Assembly: GCF_040807025.1 (NCBI RefSeq)
Contig: NC_090942.1
Span: 79,093,987 to 79,157,986 of the forward strand
Reading direction: 5' to 3'
From: Struthio camelus
Taxonomy: Eukaryota > Chordata > Aves > Struthioniformes > Struthionidae
Length of the DNA: 64,000 bases
The notes below the pieces were generated by a model. It was not told the DNA's origin. It ran no database searches and saw nothing but the letters and a program-made list of their open reading frames with translations. Position numbers and translations under genes: made by a program. Below are positions 25,013 through 39,666 of the stretch, piece by piece (within the stretch, counting starts at the first letter, position 1; every line of letters starts with the position of its first letter).

Positions 25013-26692
25013 CCCTACTAAAAATTTTCTGTTGAGATCCCTGACAGCTAAGAAGTGTTAGAGACACCGCTGTGTGAACATTAAAGAAAAACCTATTCCA
25101 TGTCTCTTATGAGACAACTGAATATAAAGCCTATCAATGCCTGATAACATGTGCTCTGAGCAACCAGTGCAGTGGATGCTACATCCTGAAATACTTCATG
25201 GTTGCTTTTATTCCATAGCTAGAAAGAATTAGAGAAAATTCTGAACATCATACTGTTGAGTACATTTTTATTTATAAAAAGCCATTGAATTATTAAAGTA
25301 GAAAAGAGTAAGATGTTTCCCATCACAGACTTTGCACGTCCATCTTTTCAGTTATCGTTCAGGATTTTATCTGACATTTGAGTCGGAAAAAAGCACAAAA
25401 ATGAATATCGTGTTTGCTGTATACACAGTCTTTAATCAGTTTACACATACTACACATATAACTGAAAGGAATTGAAACAATGAGAAAAGTAAGGAGTTGT
25501 TGGTTTCTTTTTCCTTCTAAACTGTAGTCTCCCTTCTCTTCTAGTAAATGTTACTAAACAGTGTCTATAGTGTCCTAAAGTTTCCCCTTTTGGAAGCTGT
25601 CTCAGGCTTGTGAAGCGGCTTCCTAGAAGCTTGAGTCTGAGGCTGAAATTCAGAAGTTTGGCATGTACCCTACAAAGGAGGCTTTGAAAAAAGCCTTTGC
25701 AACAAAGACTGATCTCTGTAGCTTCAGAAAATATTGAAACTCCTAGCAGCTCCTGTTCATTTAGGTCTAGCTTTGATAGGTAGTAACCCAGGCACCCTTG
25801 TAGTTTTATCTTTGTTCAAATATGCATTTTTATGGGTATATTGCTCATTGTTGCCTATTGTTTGAAATATGAATGAAAAGATCACTTTTCTAAAAAATAC
25901 TCCATTGGTTTACTGGATTTGCACTGTGTATTTTGGAAGCTGTGACCTGATAGCTTAAGCCTGCTCATTGAATCTTAGCTGAGAATGAGCTGTGTGTTCA
26001 TGATGGAATGCTACAAAGCCCTCTACTGAAGCTGAGGGCCAAAAAAAGGTTGCTTACCACTTGTACTGAGAGAAGGTGGGCGATTCCCGAGTTCTTCAGA
26101 AGAGGGTTTTAATATAAGGAACTATCCCATTCTTGGGAGGAAAATCCTGTGCTTGGGAGGAGTGAGATCCTATCCCAACTTTTTTGGTGTCAGTGTGAGG
26201 TTTTGGTGTTGATAGGGACAGAATTTCACATTGTGTATACAAGAGTGCCAGAAATCAGGTAGGTGAGTCTTTAATGTTAAACTCAGAACCCAGAAATGAA
26301 GAGTAACTGAAAGCTTTATATTATCTTCCCTGCTCTGATATGTCCACTGGGTTTTGTTTCGATGTTTTTTAATCCTGTTAGTGGTAGGAAAAGTCTCTTG
26401 AGACAGTGTTCAAGTAGCAGAGTAAGTTACTATATGTTTGCGGCTTTGTTTGTCTCAGCATCTGAACTTAATATACATATTGCTTTGCTTGACAGAAAGA
26501 TTAAATGGACTTGACAAACTTGCAGTCGTAATCTTATCTTTGCAGTCAGAATCCTGTAAGTCAGGATAAAAGATATGTTATTAAGATTTGAGGAGGAAAA
26601 TAGTGAAAGAAAAATGCAAAAAAACTTTCGAAAATTTCATGTTTGATTCAACAACTGTTTGCAAATGGAGTTTGGATGTGGTATAATACTAC

Positions 26693-26776
26693 ATCTTGGT
26701 GCTATAAAAAGGCTATTGAAGTTACAGATCTTTCATCTTGGTGTTGTAAAAAGGCTATTGAAGTTACAGATCTTTT
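26693..26776. repeat. 42-bp tandem duplication, two copies
   Basis: Copies at 26693-26734 and 26735-26776 differ at only three sites. The unit begins atcttggtg and ends with ggctattgaagttacagatc plus a few bases. The 42-bp period keeps the frame open through both copies on the + strand, but there is no evidence of coding. Confidence 0.9.
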
Positions 26777-27558
26777 TTATGAGTTTCTTAATTTTTATTT
26801 CATGTGGGGTGGCTTTACGGATTGGTTACTGTTGCCTGGTGACATCCCATGGGTAAACACTTAATGAGCTACTGCAGTTAAAATGGGAAGGACAACTGTG
26901 CTGATAAATCTGAAAGAAAGCTGCGCTGCTTCTCAACCTTGGGATAGCTTCCAAAAGTGGATACTCCAGTGACGCTACAGACGCTGGTCAGTGACGTTTC
27001 CCAGAAGAGAAGGGAGACTGTGGTTTAAAAGAAAAAGAAAAAAAGTGCACTAATGAACCTGAAAGCTAGTAGTTTTAAAGCAATTAATTGTACTTAGCTT
27101 CACACCCTATGTTTGTTTCCAATGCTTCCTAACAACCTGTTAGCTTTTTTTCATCCTTTATTTTCCTATCACTTAAAAAAGGCTTCTCTTCCCTATATGA
27201 AAGACCTATGCAAAGAAACTGGTTAATTACTGAAGAGACAGTGAAGATACCCATATACAGGATGACACCAACTGCGCAAAAGAAAGGAGCTGTAAATTGG
27301 GAAAAAACTTTTCCTTAAGTTCTTCTTGCTTATTTTCTTTCTTTAATTTTTTATCTTTGCTCTTATTTGTAACAACAGTAGGTAAAAGTTTTCAGATAGA
27401 AATGTCATTTTAAGTATAAGATGCCTTTGAGAGGGTAAAATAACTTCTTGTCCCAGCCTTAGAACTAGGAAAGCCCACTTATTGTAAATGGGTCCCTTTT
27501 ACAATGCCATCATTTTCAAGACTTAAAATACTCAATGCGTTCACCTTTTGGTTTCTTT

Positions 27559-27562
<4 letters not shown>

Positions 27563-27592
<30 letters not shown>
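27563..27592. repeat. (TC)15 microsatellite
   Basis: Fifteen uninterrupted TC units lie within a longer pyrimidine-rich tract (about 27550-27605). Confidence 0.95.
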
Positions 27593-27594
<2 letters not shown>

Positions 27595-30500
27595 TTCTTT
27601 CCTTACCAGCAGGCAGGAGGTGTGAATGAATTGGCTCTAGAGCCAAATGATCCTTATCTGCCTTTGGGATAACTTACTTAAAACATTTTCTTCTGAGGAT
27701 TTTAAAGTCAGATGATGAGAAAAATCTGCAATAATGTTTATGAAGCCACACAAGTGCCTGCAGAAGCCTGACTGAATTTATGAAAAAAGGAAGAGAGGAA
27801 TCATTAGAATTCATATACCACAGACTGAATGGAAAAGCAGTAATACTTTATTCCTGAATTATGCTTTTTAGCGGAAGCTCACAAAGAGCTCTGCTGCAAT
27901 GCCATTACCGACACTGAATAGTATGTTCCTCCTTGAGGAGACCCATTTATTTTCGCTGTCTAAGTGCTAACGGGTGGGTGCAGAATGTGGAAGGTTTGGA
28001 TGCTGCCAGCTGTAGTCTGGGGGAGCAGAACCCAATTTCATTGTAATCCTTCTGGTACCTGGAGAAGTACTAGGAAGGAAAGTGCATCTCAGTGTGAGTT
28101 AGGCTGGCAAGACCTGATTAGGTGAAGAGTGGCAGAAGTGCTTCCTGGTTAATCAAGCAGCTAACACTGCTTTGAGGCTTTGATTCATGAAAACCTTGAA
28201 CACATAATTCATTTTAGCTGGACTTCTGTTGTGCGTATATTTGAGCTTATGCTTTATGGCTGTCCTGAATGCTTTCCTCAATCTGGGCCCTCAATGGGGT
28301 AGTATATCCATTTTACATTGACACACAGCGAGCGATTTACAGGCGTTTGTTCTTAATATATAACTAAAAATGAGGAAAAGGATTAGTTTTTGGGTTTGGA
28401 AGGAGGCAGAAGATGTTGTCAATTGCTTCATTGCATTGATGGAGTTTTCAAAGCTTATGCTAGACTGTGCCCCTGTTATTGAAAATCTAGCTGGTAGGCA
28501 GTGTGCAAGGGATTTTTTTTTTTTCTGCTGAATACTCTAATTGACCAAGAGAGGGAAGGGAAGGATTTTGCATATTGGCTCTGAATTTTTTCCAGGGATT
28601 GGTGTCTAAGTTACTTCTAAAAAAGATAGAGTTGGCTTAGAAATACTTATTCCAGCTGTTACTTAATGAATTAACCAGCCATGGCCAACAGCTATGACAA
28701 AGATAGCATATATATTAACTGCTGTAAACACATAGGTTTTTCTTGCCAGCAATGTTGGTAAAGCAAATGTGTTACACAGTATTTCTGGAAGGTTAGGCTG
28801 TGTCCCCACATCCTTGGAAAGGGTATAAATGTTATTTAAGAAAAATAAGTGATTTATTTAAATTGTGACGTTTCAAATTGTGGCAGTGAGAGGAAGAGAG
28901 GAAGTGACCCTCACCTGACAGTCTTATTTACTTATGATCATTGCATTAATGAATAATTTGTATGTTCTTCTCTGCTATATGGCCTTGCTGTTTTCTGCTG
29001 CTAACTTACAGTATCTTTGTCCCCTCACTTTTCTCTCAAACTCTGTGCTGTTTACATACTGCTTATTAAATATTCATTAAACATGTCAAAGGGAATATTT
29101 TGGAGGTGTATAAAATGATAAGCTGTTAGGTGCACAAGCTTTTCTTTGAGGTCATCTGAAGGTCTTGAATCCCTGTAAACTTAACAGGTTTTTTTCCCCC
29201 CTGCTGCATGCGTTGGCCTAATAAAAACCATCATCTATCCCTTTGCCTTGCTTAAAGTCTTAGACCATCATGCCACTACAGCTGTCGTAGTACTTTATAG
29301 ACTATAGCAACACTAATGACTACTTCAACAGATAAGTAATGTGAAATTTCTGTAAGATTTCCATTTTTGTCATGTACTGAAAGGGAGGAATAATGAATAA
29401 GCAATGTAGTCTTGTTAGATGTTGGCGTAGGTTGAAGCAAGTGTATCTACAGCTGATGCATTCTTGTCTTTAGATTTGTATAAAAATTACCGTGTTCAAA
29501 AGTTCAAGAAGAGCTGGGTGCCACTGTTGTTAAGTACCTCTGAAGAGCCTTCTGGTAGTGTTTGATAGAGATTAATGGGCTAATACGTATCATTGCTGTA
29601 ATATGTTATCAGTGCTGTATTTCTTGTGTGAAAAGTAGGATTTATTATTTTCCAGATGTTAGAAATTTTGATTTTTCCTAGGCTGATAATTTTTGCATGT
29701 TCTTGGAGTGCAGTTAAAGATAGAAAGGTAATAAACCAGGCGCAATGACAGTAAGAAATGTTACATGACAGTGGCAAGATTTCTTTTGAAGATAACTCTT
29801 GTTAAAATATGAAAAGGTCTACTAGCAGAATCCTGTTAATAATATGTCATAATTTCAGTCGTCATGCTACTGCTTCATTTTTTTCATTTCATGAGAATTT
29901 CTCTGTACCATGCATGAATATAGACAAATACCTTTGGATGAGAGGATGATGTCTTCAGAGTGGAAGCCTTTTATAAGAGGGCGACCATACGACAGTTGTT
30001 ATTACCAAATACACACGCAAGCAGATCACCCAGCAATAAAAACGTGATTCCAGATTGTACAGGGATGCACAGTCCCATTTCTGCCAAGTTAGTCAAAGTA
30101 CACAGAGGCAGCAAAAAAGCATAAATCCTTGTTTATGTCGGCTGCAGGAGGACAGAAGATACTTACTTGATGTCACATAAATCTTGCTGGTATAAAGTTA
30201 ACCTGCCAAAATTGTTTGAATAAATCTGAATTCGTAGAGTTCATTTATGCTAGGTCATTCTCTCTTTCGTGTGACCTCAGTTTTTTGGATCCAGTACTGG
30301 GAACTTCAGGAGCAGATATACTTATAATTGAACCATGACATGAAGTGCCTCTCATCCAGATTTTAGGTAGTCTTTTGGGGGTCTATCTGCCGTGCCAGTT
30401 AAGAGAGTTACAGCTGTGTAAGACATGGGCAGAGTGAGTAAGGAAGAAAATGAACAGGAAGCCTTTGAGCTGTGTTTTAAACTTTAAACCTAATTTAACT

Positions 30501-32418
30501 TTTTTTCACCTCTAAAATTTAAGATGGAAAGATCTGCTTCTGTGTCTTTTTTTCCTTCATCTAGTTCCCTATACTCTGTAGTCTGTGCTGACCAATTTAT
30601 TATTCTATTTCGCAGTTTTGCACGTTTAATAATCCTTTGTGCTCTTCCACAAACCTGTCAAATAGCTTTGCTCACAAAAAAACAGCAATATAAAATGTTA
30701 GTTTCTCTTGAGTATCAGTTTTGATACTTTGCTACATCTTGGTGGAAAGATGAGCCAAGAACATTTTAACATTGTTTTCACAGTTCTAACATCAAGAAAA
30801 TACTTGAAACTCTTGAAATATAAAGGCATTTCTCAATTTTTGTTCAATTTTAACCCCAAAACATCCTATAGAAGTGTAGCCTTGTATGAGATCTGATTTG
30901 AAAAAAAAGATCCTGTAGGTGGGATGTGTGGATGTGAATGGAGGTGAAATTTGAGGTAGATGAAAATCAAAATTACAGAAGGAAGTTGAGTTCAAAGTTA
31001 GATCTGAAGCGGCTGCTGTTGCTGCCTGATTATATTGATTTTCATCAAACATGTGAGCTGTTTTGGGCCCTATTAAGCCCGTTGGCACAAGCAGATGAAT
31101 GACTGCGTTCTCATCTGAAATGTTTGCTGAAGTATTTTGGCAGCTTTGTTGCGCTCATGCATTGAACTCTCACAGTAAAACACCACCAGGCTTTGCAGTA
31201 CTAAATCTCCTGCCTTGCACACTAAATTGTGATAACTTAGAAATTGTCTGGGAGGAAAAAATTTAATCTTAATATTCTAGACTTAATGGGAAAATAATTA
31301 TTTCAGGCAAACAAATAACTGAATCTTTAGTATTTAAGTAGTATTAAGAAACAGTCCAGTGCAGACGGAGAAGCAGTGGAACAGTAGATGCTGTTATCTT
31401 TGTTTTTGCTTGGTTTTCAACTGAGATTTATAACTAAAGCATGGGTTGTATGTTCACCATGTAAAATGCCTTTTGGAATTCTGCTTCTTTGCTCTAAAGT
31501 ACTATTTCATTTTGGTTTAGTGAGGATGTGTGTGTGGGGGGGGGTGATGGTAAGCTGGATGAACTGTAACCACATCTTGACAAGAAATGGAAACACTAGT
31601 CTATGTTACATAAATGTAAGCAAAATAGTAATTTATTTTAAAAGCCCTAATTTATTCCAGCCAGAGGAATCCCCAGTGAATAATTATACAATTAAAAAAA
31701 AAAAACCTCTGATATCATAATACACCAACCCTTTGTCCAGTAACTTGTCAGATTAATTTAATTAAAAAATACAGTCTTAAAAATAGACTTGTCAGCAATT
31801 GAAAGTGTTTAATCCCTTGAGATGGAAGCGCTAGTTAAACATGAGTTCAGCCCAACATAATTCTGCCACATTAGTGTGTATTACAGTATATTAATTTAGA
31901 AAGCAAGTTCCATAGATGACTGATCATTAATGTTTATTATGATTACATTGTGGTAATCTTTGTTTAGTCAATAAACATTTACACTGAATCAAAAAATGGT
32001 GTTGTAGTGTGTCATATTGCAGCCATTTATCCATGTTCAGATAATTTTGTCCTAACGATATGGCAAGCTTACATGGCTTTCTGTTAATTGGTTATACATT
32101 AGGTGCTTTTTTTTCCATGTACTTGTGTTATGCCAGATGAATGAGTGGATGTGATAAGAAAATAGCTGCACTGTTTCAGACAACAAGAGAATTTCTAAAA
32201 CCTCTTTGCTCGTAATGGGTAGAAATAATCCTTTTACTTCAATGCTTGCAGAACTGGGAATAGCTGATACATGCAGATATTTATACACAGTAGGAAAACA
32301 ATTTTTATTTCACTCTGACATGCTTAATTGTTCTCATAAATAGAGTTTTTACTCCTTCCAGCAGGGTGGCTGGTGGGAGAGGGACATACATGCATGCTTA
32401 TGTTTCATGATCTCCTGG

Positions 32419-32437
32419 CCCCCCCCCCCCCCCCCCC
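32419..32437. repeat. C19 homopolymer
   Basis: Nineteen consecutive cytosines, the longest C run in the window. Its length is likely unreliable in any assembly. Confidence 0.9.
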
Positions 32438-35400
32438 TTAAAATGTGTCACTGGCTTCCTGGCAGAGGAAAACTTAGTGATGGGCAGTCTGTAGGTTCAA
32501 AGTATAACTTTGAAGTATAATTCCTTCTTTCAGCCTAAGAGATTTGGTGGTAGCTGCCATTTCCTCTAGTGGGGAAAAAGCGATGTGGAGAGGAACTAAG
32601 CCAAGATAAAGAAACTAGGGAGAAAGTGGAAAACAAAAGAGTCATGGGGGAAGGGAGGAAAACAAAGGGACAGACAGGAGAAGGCCAGATAGGAAGAAAG
32701 ATAAGGGAGGAACTCCATGGAAAGAAAGACAGAAAACAAGGTGCAAGAAGTTAAATCAGAGGAGGAATAACGAGAAGAGCCGCTTGGACGGACACAGAAA
32801 AGTGTGACTTAGAACTGTCACAGAGGAACAGCAAGTAACAGGTCACTGCTCCCCCTCCTGCCCGATGCTAGTGAGCACCAGGATTCCCAGAGTTGGCATT
32901 CGACTGAACAGAAGATGGGATTACCACATCCCAGCTGCAAGTGGGAATGTCAAAAAGCCAGAGTTGAGTGGCCAGCGAAAATGGACCTTGAAACCAGAGT
33001 CTGCAGGTCTATAACACATCACTGCACTACATCTCTGCACTACATCAGTAGTGCTTGGGAGGAAGGAATGAGGGTTTTGGCGGGACAGGCTGTGTAGGTA
33101 AGTCTGTGCCGTGCATTGCAGGGATGGGGACCACCGAAGTGCCAAATAACCAGAGCGCTCTGTCCGCAGTAGTTGCTCTGCCATGTAGGGTTAATTTTTT
33201 GTGGCCCAGAAGTATGTGGACGTACTCCAAGCGGCCCAGGCATTAGAGGAGCAAAGCCACATTTTAAGTGTGGCATCAAAACCTCATATAATCTTTCAGT
33301 GGAGGTGGGCTTTTCCAGTATGTGCACAGCACTTTCCTCAGTAATAGTGATGTGCAACGTGTCATCTCGACTTTCTTAATATCTCTTTTGCCAAGACAAA
33401 TTGATATTGCTTTCTTTTGCAAAGCTTTGTCCTCAGGATTGATGTAACATCAGAGCGTACCTAGATGGATCCAAACTATATAGTGTATTATGAAAGGGGA
33501 AAGGAGACAAGTGTGCTTTAGTATCCAATATAATTTGGCTTACAGAGATAAAGCAAACCTGAGTAAAGAAACAAAGGAACTCTGATGCTTTGGGCTTTTG
33601 GATATTTAAAGAATAATGCTTTATAATTTATCCAGGAGTAAATACCGGAAAAAACAGCTACATGAACTCCCCAAGTCTAGGACAATATATACCGAGTAAG
33701 CAGTATTCTCCTATTTTCAAAGCACTGAATGGATGAGACTAGTATAAAATTGCTTCCAGAGAAATCAGTGCTGTTTGATCAGTGTGTAACTTGGTATGAC
33801 AGAGCACAGATACTCATCTGTCTCCCTCTCTACCTTATTTTCAAGGCTGTGTCTAAATCCATCACAGGAATTAACCTTTGTGTACGCTCTGCTTCGGTCT
33901 GTCTCTGATTATTACATAAAAAGAAGCTCAAAATCTCCCAGACTGATTTGAAACATAATGGATAAAAGTGTGTGGGTTTTTTAGGTTGTATGCATTTAAT
34001 TTTTGTTTCTAGTCTTCCACTTTAAGAGAACATTTTTCATTGTAGCCTTAAAAACAGCTAAATTCATACCTTATTTCTTGGACACAAAATTGATACTGCA
34101 GCACAGTGTTACCTTGGACGTGGTGGGATGAGTGTTAGTGTGTAAGAACCCAAATCCTGTTAAAAATTTATGCACAAATTTCATGCTGACAAATGCAGAA
34201 ATATTTACAATATTTTGCCTTAACTGATTTTTCATATCACATAAACACAAAAACGTCATGCAACAATTTAAGGGCAGTGATTATACCTTTAAAGCTGATT
34301 GAAATACCAATACATAGTTGAATAATCTCTTTTAAACTTGCATTGATGTTTTCAAAAAAAAAAATTATTTTCTCATTTTAGAAAGGAATTCTCCAACCTC
34401 TGTATGACCCGTCATCCTTCATGTTCTTAAGTAATGTTTTCTTAAAAATTTGATGAATCCTTTTTTCTTTTAAAATTAAATTTTCATGGAACATTGGTTA
34501 AAAATGTTTCGACATTTCAGAGAGATATGGCTTGTTCTTTGAATTTATGCCTGTTTATCTTGCACCAAAATCAATAGAACTTATTACAGTAGTAAAATTA
34601 AGTAAATCAGAATTTTTAGGATTGGAGCCCAAATAGAAAATTGAATAAAATTAAAGCTGTTTAAATTTTCCTTAATTTCAAGGTTCAGTAACACTTTTCA
34701 TCAATATTGATCTGTAGAAGTAATACTAAAATACTGTGGGGCCTATAAAGGCAAATATGCTCAATTTGAAAAGTACTGTATTCGGTGTTTCAGAACCGTG
34801 CAAAACTGCCCATGCAACTTTATTTGCTGCATACAAAATGCAGCAAATCATTATGCAGCTATCATTCTTGCAGAGTCCAAACAAGAAGCTGTGTCTGTAC
34901 TGCTCTGAATGTGAAAGAAGAAGTCACTGTGGCAAACTGGAGAGCCACTTCATTTTAAGAACAGTTTCGTCCACGTGTTTCTTTTTGTGCTTGCATGCTT
35001 CCCATTTCCGTTCTTGTCAGCATAGTACGATGGGGTATCCATGTCACAAACCTACACAACTGTATTGCAGAGTGTAGGCCTTGCTTTACGACCCTCTGTA
35101 TTCTCCAGAGCGTGCAAGCTGCTGATAGATTGAAGAAGGCGCATGGCTGCAGGTCACTGGTTCCCTCTCCCTTCGTGGCTTGGTGCTGGCTGAAGCTAAA
35201 GCAGCAGGAGGATTGTGCCTGTGGGGCTGTGTTGCACCTCCTCTGCTCCCCGTGCTCCTGGCTTGCAGCATTCCCCAGTGCCTCTCCCAGCATGTGGCAG
35301 CAGCAGTGCACTTGCACAGTGTCACTGTGCTAGGAAGGCAAAAGTGGCACCGGCTGTCCCAGAAAAGTACTTTTTTGCCCAGCAAATGCCTCTGGCCATC

Positions 35401-36830
35401 CAGTGGTTTCATGATGGGGGAAGCAGGGCCCTACACCTAAACTTTTGCCAATTGTTAGCCTGACACAAGGAAATAAAAGATGCAAGAGAGAATAGAGGGA
35501 GAGAACAGGAAAGAGGAGTGTTAGGAAGTGTTAGTATGATAGATATAGACTTTTAAAAAATAAAAAAAAAAAAACCTACCAAAAGGTGAAACTTAACAGG
35601 TTCTATGATATGATAATTTGTAGAAACTCTGAAGAAGAAAGGATTTTCCATATTTTCAGTTGTGACCAACATCTCAAATAACATCAATGTTAAAAAGTCA
35701 TGGTATTTTAAAGCGAGTCTGCAGTACTCCATACCCTCTGGTAACCTGCACCCATAGTCTTTCATACAAAATCAGGAGCAGGAGCTGAGGGAATGAGAGT
35801 TGGACGGGAATTGATGCTGAGGGATCTGGGCCAAGAAGCTTAATGGAGGAAAAGACTAATTTATGGGAAAACGGAGTGAGCAATAGCGGGAAAGAAATGC
35901 TGGGATAAGCTCTATTACTCATATTACTTGCATGAGTGTACAGCTACTGAGCTGCTGAACCAGAGTTTGCTTTTTAAAAGATAAACCATGAGTGATGTGT
36001 GTGAAAATATGATAATTCTCCTGATTTTTTTTTTTCCTTATTCTATCATTTGAAAATTGACCTAGAATGAGGCAGAAGCTCTGAGTAGCCAAATAAGCTT
36101 TTGGCATTAGCTGAACTGAATAAAAGGACACCCAAAGAGGTACAACTTTGTACGCTCTGACAATCAGTCCTCTTGATGTTTACTTCCTATCTATGCATGG
36201 TCTAGCCAATTTTCACCAATATATTGCCAAGAAAAACTAGTACCATGTTAAAGCAAATGAAATTGGAGATGTCAAATAATGTAAAAATGATAATGTAAAA
36301 TAATCTTCTGAAACTTTTTCTTCCTGGTTTGGTAGACTATATCCCTTGGCAGATATGTATGTAAAATTGCCCTCTTATCAGAATGTAAATGTCATACCAA
36401 TGTTACTTGGTATGCTGTCTCACACCTTTTAAAAGCCACAAGGACTTATCAGTTGAAGACAAGAACATTAGGAAAAAAAATGAAGAGAAACCACATGGTT
36501 TAAATTTGAAAAAGAACCCATCTGACAGCTGAATGAACAAAAGGAATAGGCATCAAAGAAGTCGTCGGTACATTGACAAATGTTGTGAGGAATCCCTTGC
36601 CTTTGTTTGGAGCATCCAGAGATGCTAGTTCATTATCAAGCCGTTCTGTGTGTGACTGCCTTTCTTTTCAAAAAAGCAGCGCTCTTTTAGGGATGTCAGT
36701 AAGTAATAACCCTGCCTGTGGAGGGATATAGAATGTGGTATTTTGTAAAATACTTCCAAATTTCAGTTTATTAATAAAAGGTTTAGAATTTGGGTCTTTT
36801 TTTGCCTTTTTTTTTTCCCCCTTTTTTGGT

Positions 36831-36849
36831 GGGGTTAGGGGGGGGAGGG
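36831..36849 (+). other. Potential G-quadruplex motif
   Basis: GGGG-TTA-G8-A-GGG follows a long pyrimidine tract and meets the four-run rule with loops of 3, 2 and 1 nt. It lies within intron 1. Confidence 0.5.
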
Positions 36850-38995
36850 CACTAAATCTGACCGTTTACTAGAAACGGTGATACGTGGCGTGGAACACTA
36901 TTAAGGAGCTTATGTTATCTCTTAGGAACAGAGAATGCTGCGGTCAAAGGAAATCAATTTCCGAGGGTGCTACAGTAAATTTGTCTTGTAACTGGAAACT
37001 TTCTAATTGCTACCCCAAGGGAGCAGTAAGCTGAAAACTAGGCAGATGGTTTCTTCCCCATCTCCTTTCTGCTTTGATTCCATCTAAATTATTTCTAGCA
37101 TCCTGGCAACTTTGTGCATTAAAAATGTTTTGCAAATGTTTAACGCTACCATAGTTGTTCTCACTTGTATAGTAACTTAGCTCTTTAAAAGCTGGATGTT
37201 TTCCAGCCAACTTGTGGGGGGGGAGGGGATGTTTAAATCTATCCTCTTCAGATTGAGTCACCACTCCTAACGATAGTGTAAGGAATTAATATTAGGGAGG
37301 AATTGGTTTTGATTCCTTGTTACACAGCAGAAAGATTATATTGCTTTTTTTCCAACTAAAGGCTTAAGAAGAAGGCTTTTTTTTTCTGTTCCGTCACTTC
37401 ATTGAGCCTTTCATTATTCACCTCATCTGAAAACAATTACAGTGTCAAAGATATATGCTAGTTTTTATGACTTATGGTCACATTTATGATCACAAGGTAA
37501 AATTCAATAGGAGGGAAAAGCCTGGCATAAATAGGTCTTGTAGAAGGGAGGTGGTGTCCCATTTCTTTATAAGGTCTTTGGGAAGTACTAGGTGGGGATG
37601 AAGAATCTGTGAAGATCAGAGAAATTGCACATTGGCTTTCGTCATTCTGAAAGTTTGGCTGAGCCCTGGTGGTAATTCGTGAAACCTGAACAGAAGAACA
37701 TAACAGGAAAAGAATCTCGATATTGCTACAAAGAACTTGCTGAAGCTGGAACTTGACCACAGTAAAGAGCTCAAAGGCCTGCCTTAAAAACTTGGTGTAG
37801 TTGAAGGCTAGGATGAGTTGGATACAATTGTGAGCTGTAGGTTTAATTTGGAACTTCTTGTAAAAAAAAATCTCAGTATCAAAGCTAAACTTTCTTAAAA
37901 AATTCAGGCATCTTACTTAGGGAAAAAGTTGGGCACAAAGAGTTCAGATCAGGTAGAAACATTCCATTTACTTCACCTTATTTTGCTTTAAAAGCATTTT
38001 TTTAATGTTGTCTATTTGAATTAGATACTTATACCGTTTTCTCCTCACCATCCCAGGTACACATGTTCAGATAATATACCAATTACTAATGGGCAAACTG
38101 TGTCTATTAGTAAGTCATCTAGAATACCTGCAACAAATTAGTTGCTAAATAAAACACTCTCATGCTAGTCACTAATTGTTAATTTTACAAATGTCTAAAT
38201 ACCACTCAGAATAATAATGAAGAAATTAACTACCAGCTGGAATATCAATCACCAAGTATTTTATTTGCATGATAATTTAAAAATAACAATGGCATTATCA
38301 CTTCAAATGCCATGTGGTAAGAATAACATGACATGAAATATGTGTGGGCCAAAGTTGCTTTAATTTTTTAAATAAAGTTGTTGTTCAATGAGAAATTGCA
38401 AAATTTTCTGTTTTGTTCTTACTGAGACTTTTCCTTCTGTGTGCTTCTAAACTGAGAATTCCCCATGAATGACGGCTATTATTTTCAATAAGAATCAAAT
38501 AAGATTATTATAAAGTAATTGAAAATCTTCAAAGTGGTAGAACCATGTTCATATTTTATCTGCGCAACAACATGTTGTAGAAATGCATGGTTGCCTTTGG
38601 TGGTAATTACTATTACATTACTCTCAGGTCTGTGAAACGATGTTGAAAATGTATAGAAATCTTTGTTAGCCATCAGAAGCACTTTTAAATATTAGGGTTA
38701 TTAGCAAGCACTTGTTTTACTGTGGTATTTGGGAGTTGTAGTCATAGAGTAGGACGCAACTGCATTTTGCCTGCATAAACCTGAAGCCGAAGGATAGACC
38801 TTGCGTTAGCCAGTTTACAGCCTCTCTGTAGGTCCCAAATGTAAAAATTATGATCATTCCGATGACTAGTCCCTGATTCAGCAAAATAGGTAAACGTATG
38901 TTTACAGGCTAGCAGATGTATATTTGCTTTGATGATGGGAGCATCATCGTATTTTATTTCTAGATAACAACTTATGTGTCCGTTCTCAAGTTTTT

Positions 38996-39013
38996 AAAAA
39001 AAAAAAAAAAAAA
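38996..39013. repeat. A18 homopolymer
   Basis: Eighteen consecutive adenines in intron 1. There is no clear repeat body directly upstream, so it is not called a retroelement tail. Confidence 0.85.
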
Positions 39014-39666
39014 GGAATCATGTCTAGCATTCAGATAGTGCTTTGAAGTAGCAATATAATATCTAAACTCTTGGCAGGGGAGAAGAACGTCCTTGCGTAT
39101 GCATTTTCTCAACAGCCTAGCCATGAGTGTACCTATTTTATTTTTATTTAATACTTGTTTAGATGAAACCAAACAGGTATTAAACATAGATTTTTAAATT
39201 AAACTAAAGCAAGAGTTTGAAAAGCTTGATTTCTTTTTCACCTCCACAGCCATCTGAGTCCAATTTTTTTAATTTAAGGAAAGTACTCTTATTTGCTGTT
39301 CAGAGCAGTGACTTGGGAAGACAGATCTTCTAAACTGTATTCTCGGTTCCTGATACTCACATTCAGTATGTTACTTAGTTTTATGTTTATAAAGCACTCC
39401 TAAGAGCGTTTGACAAAAAGCAATGATTACATGTAGGAAGTGTTGGGCTTTTATTTTTATATAAGTTAATGCTCACTTGAAATTTTCATGATGCTGTTTC
39501 ATGTAAAATACGAGATTGAGAACATTTCCTGTAATAAACTTAAAGCTGCAATAGAATAAGTGACTTTGACATGAGAATATGGGTTTTCTTCATCTGAGAA
39601 ACAAAATATCTGTAGGTAGATTAAGAAGAGTTAAGTGTTTCCAGGAGTGCAATACTCAATTGCAAT

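Noticed and set aside
32569..32754. Highly charged 61-codon frame (Lys/Glu/Arg rich)
   Set aside because: It begins at GTG and simply translates a purine-rich tract (about 32565-32760); there are no splice signals or family resemblance.
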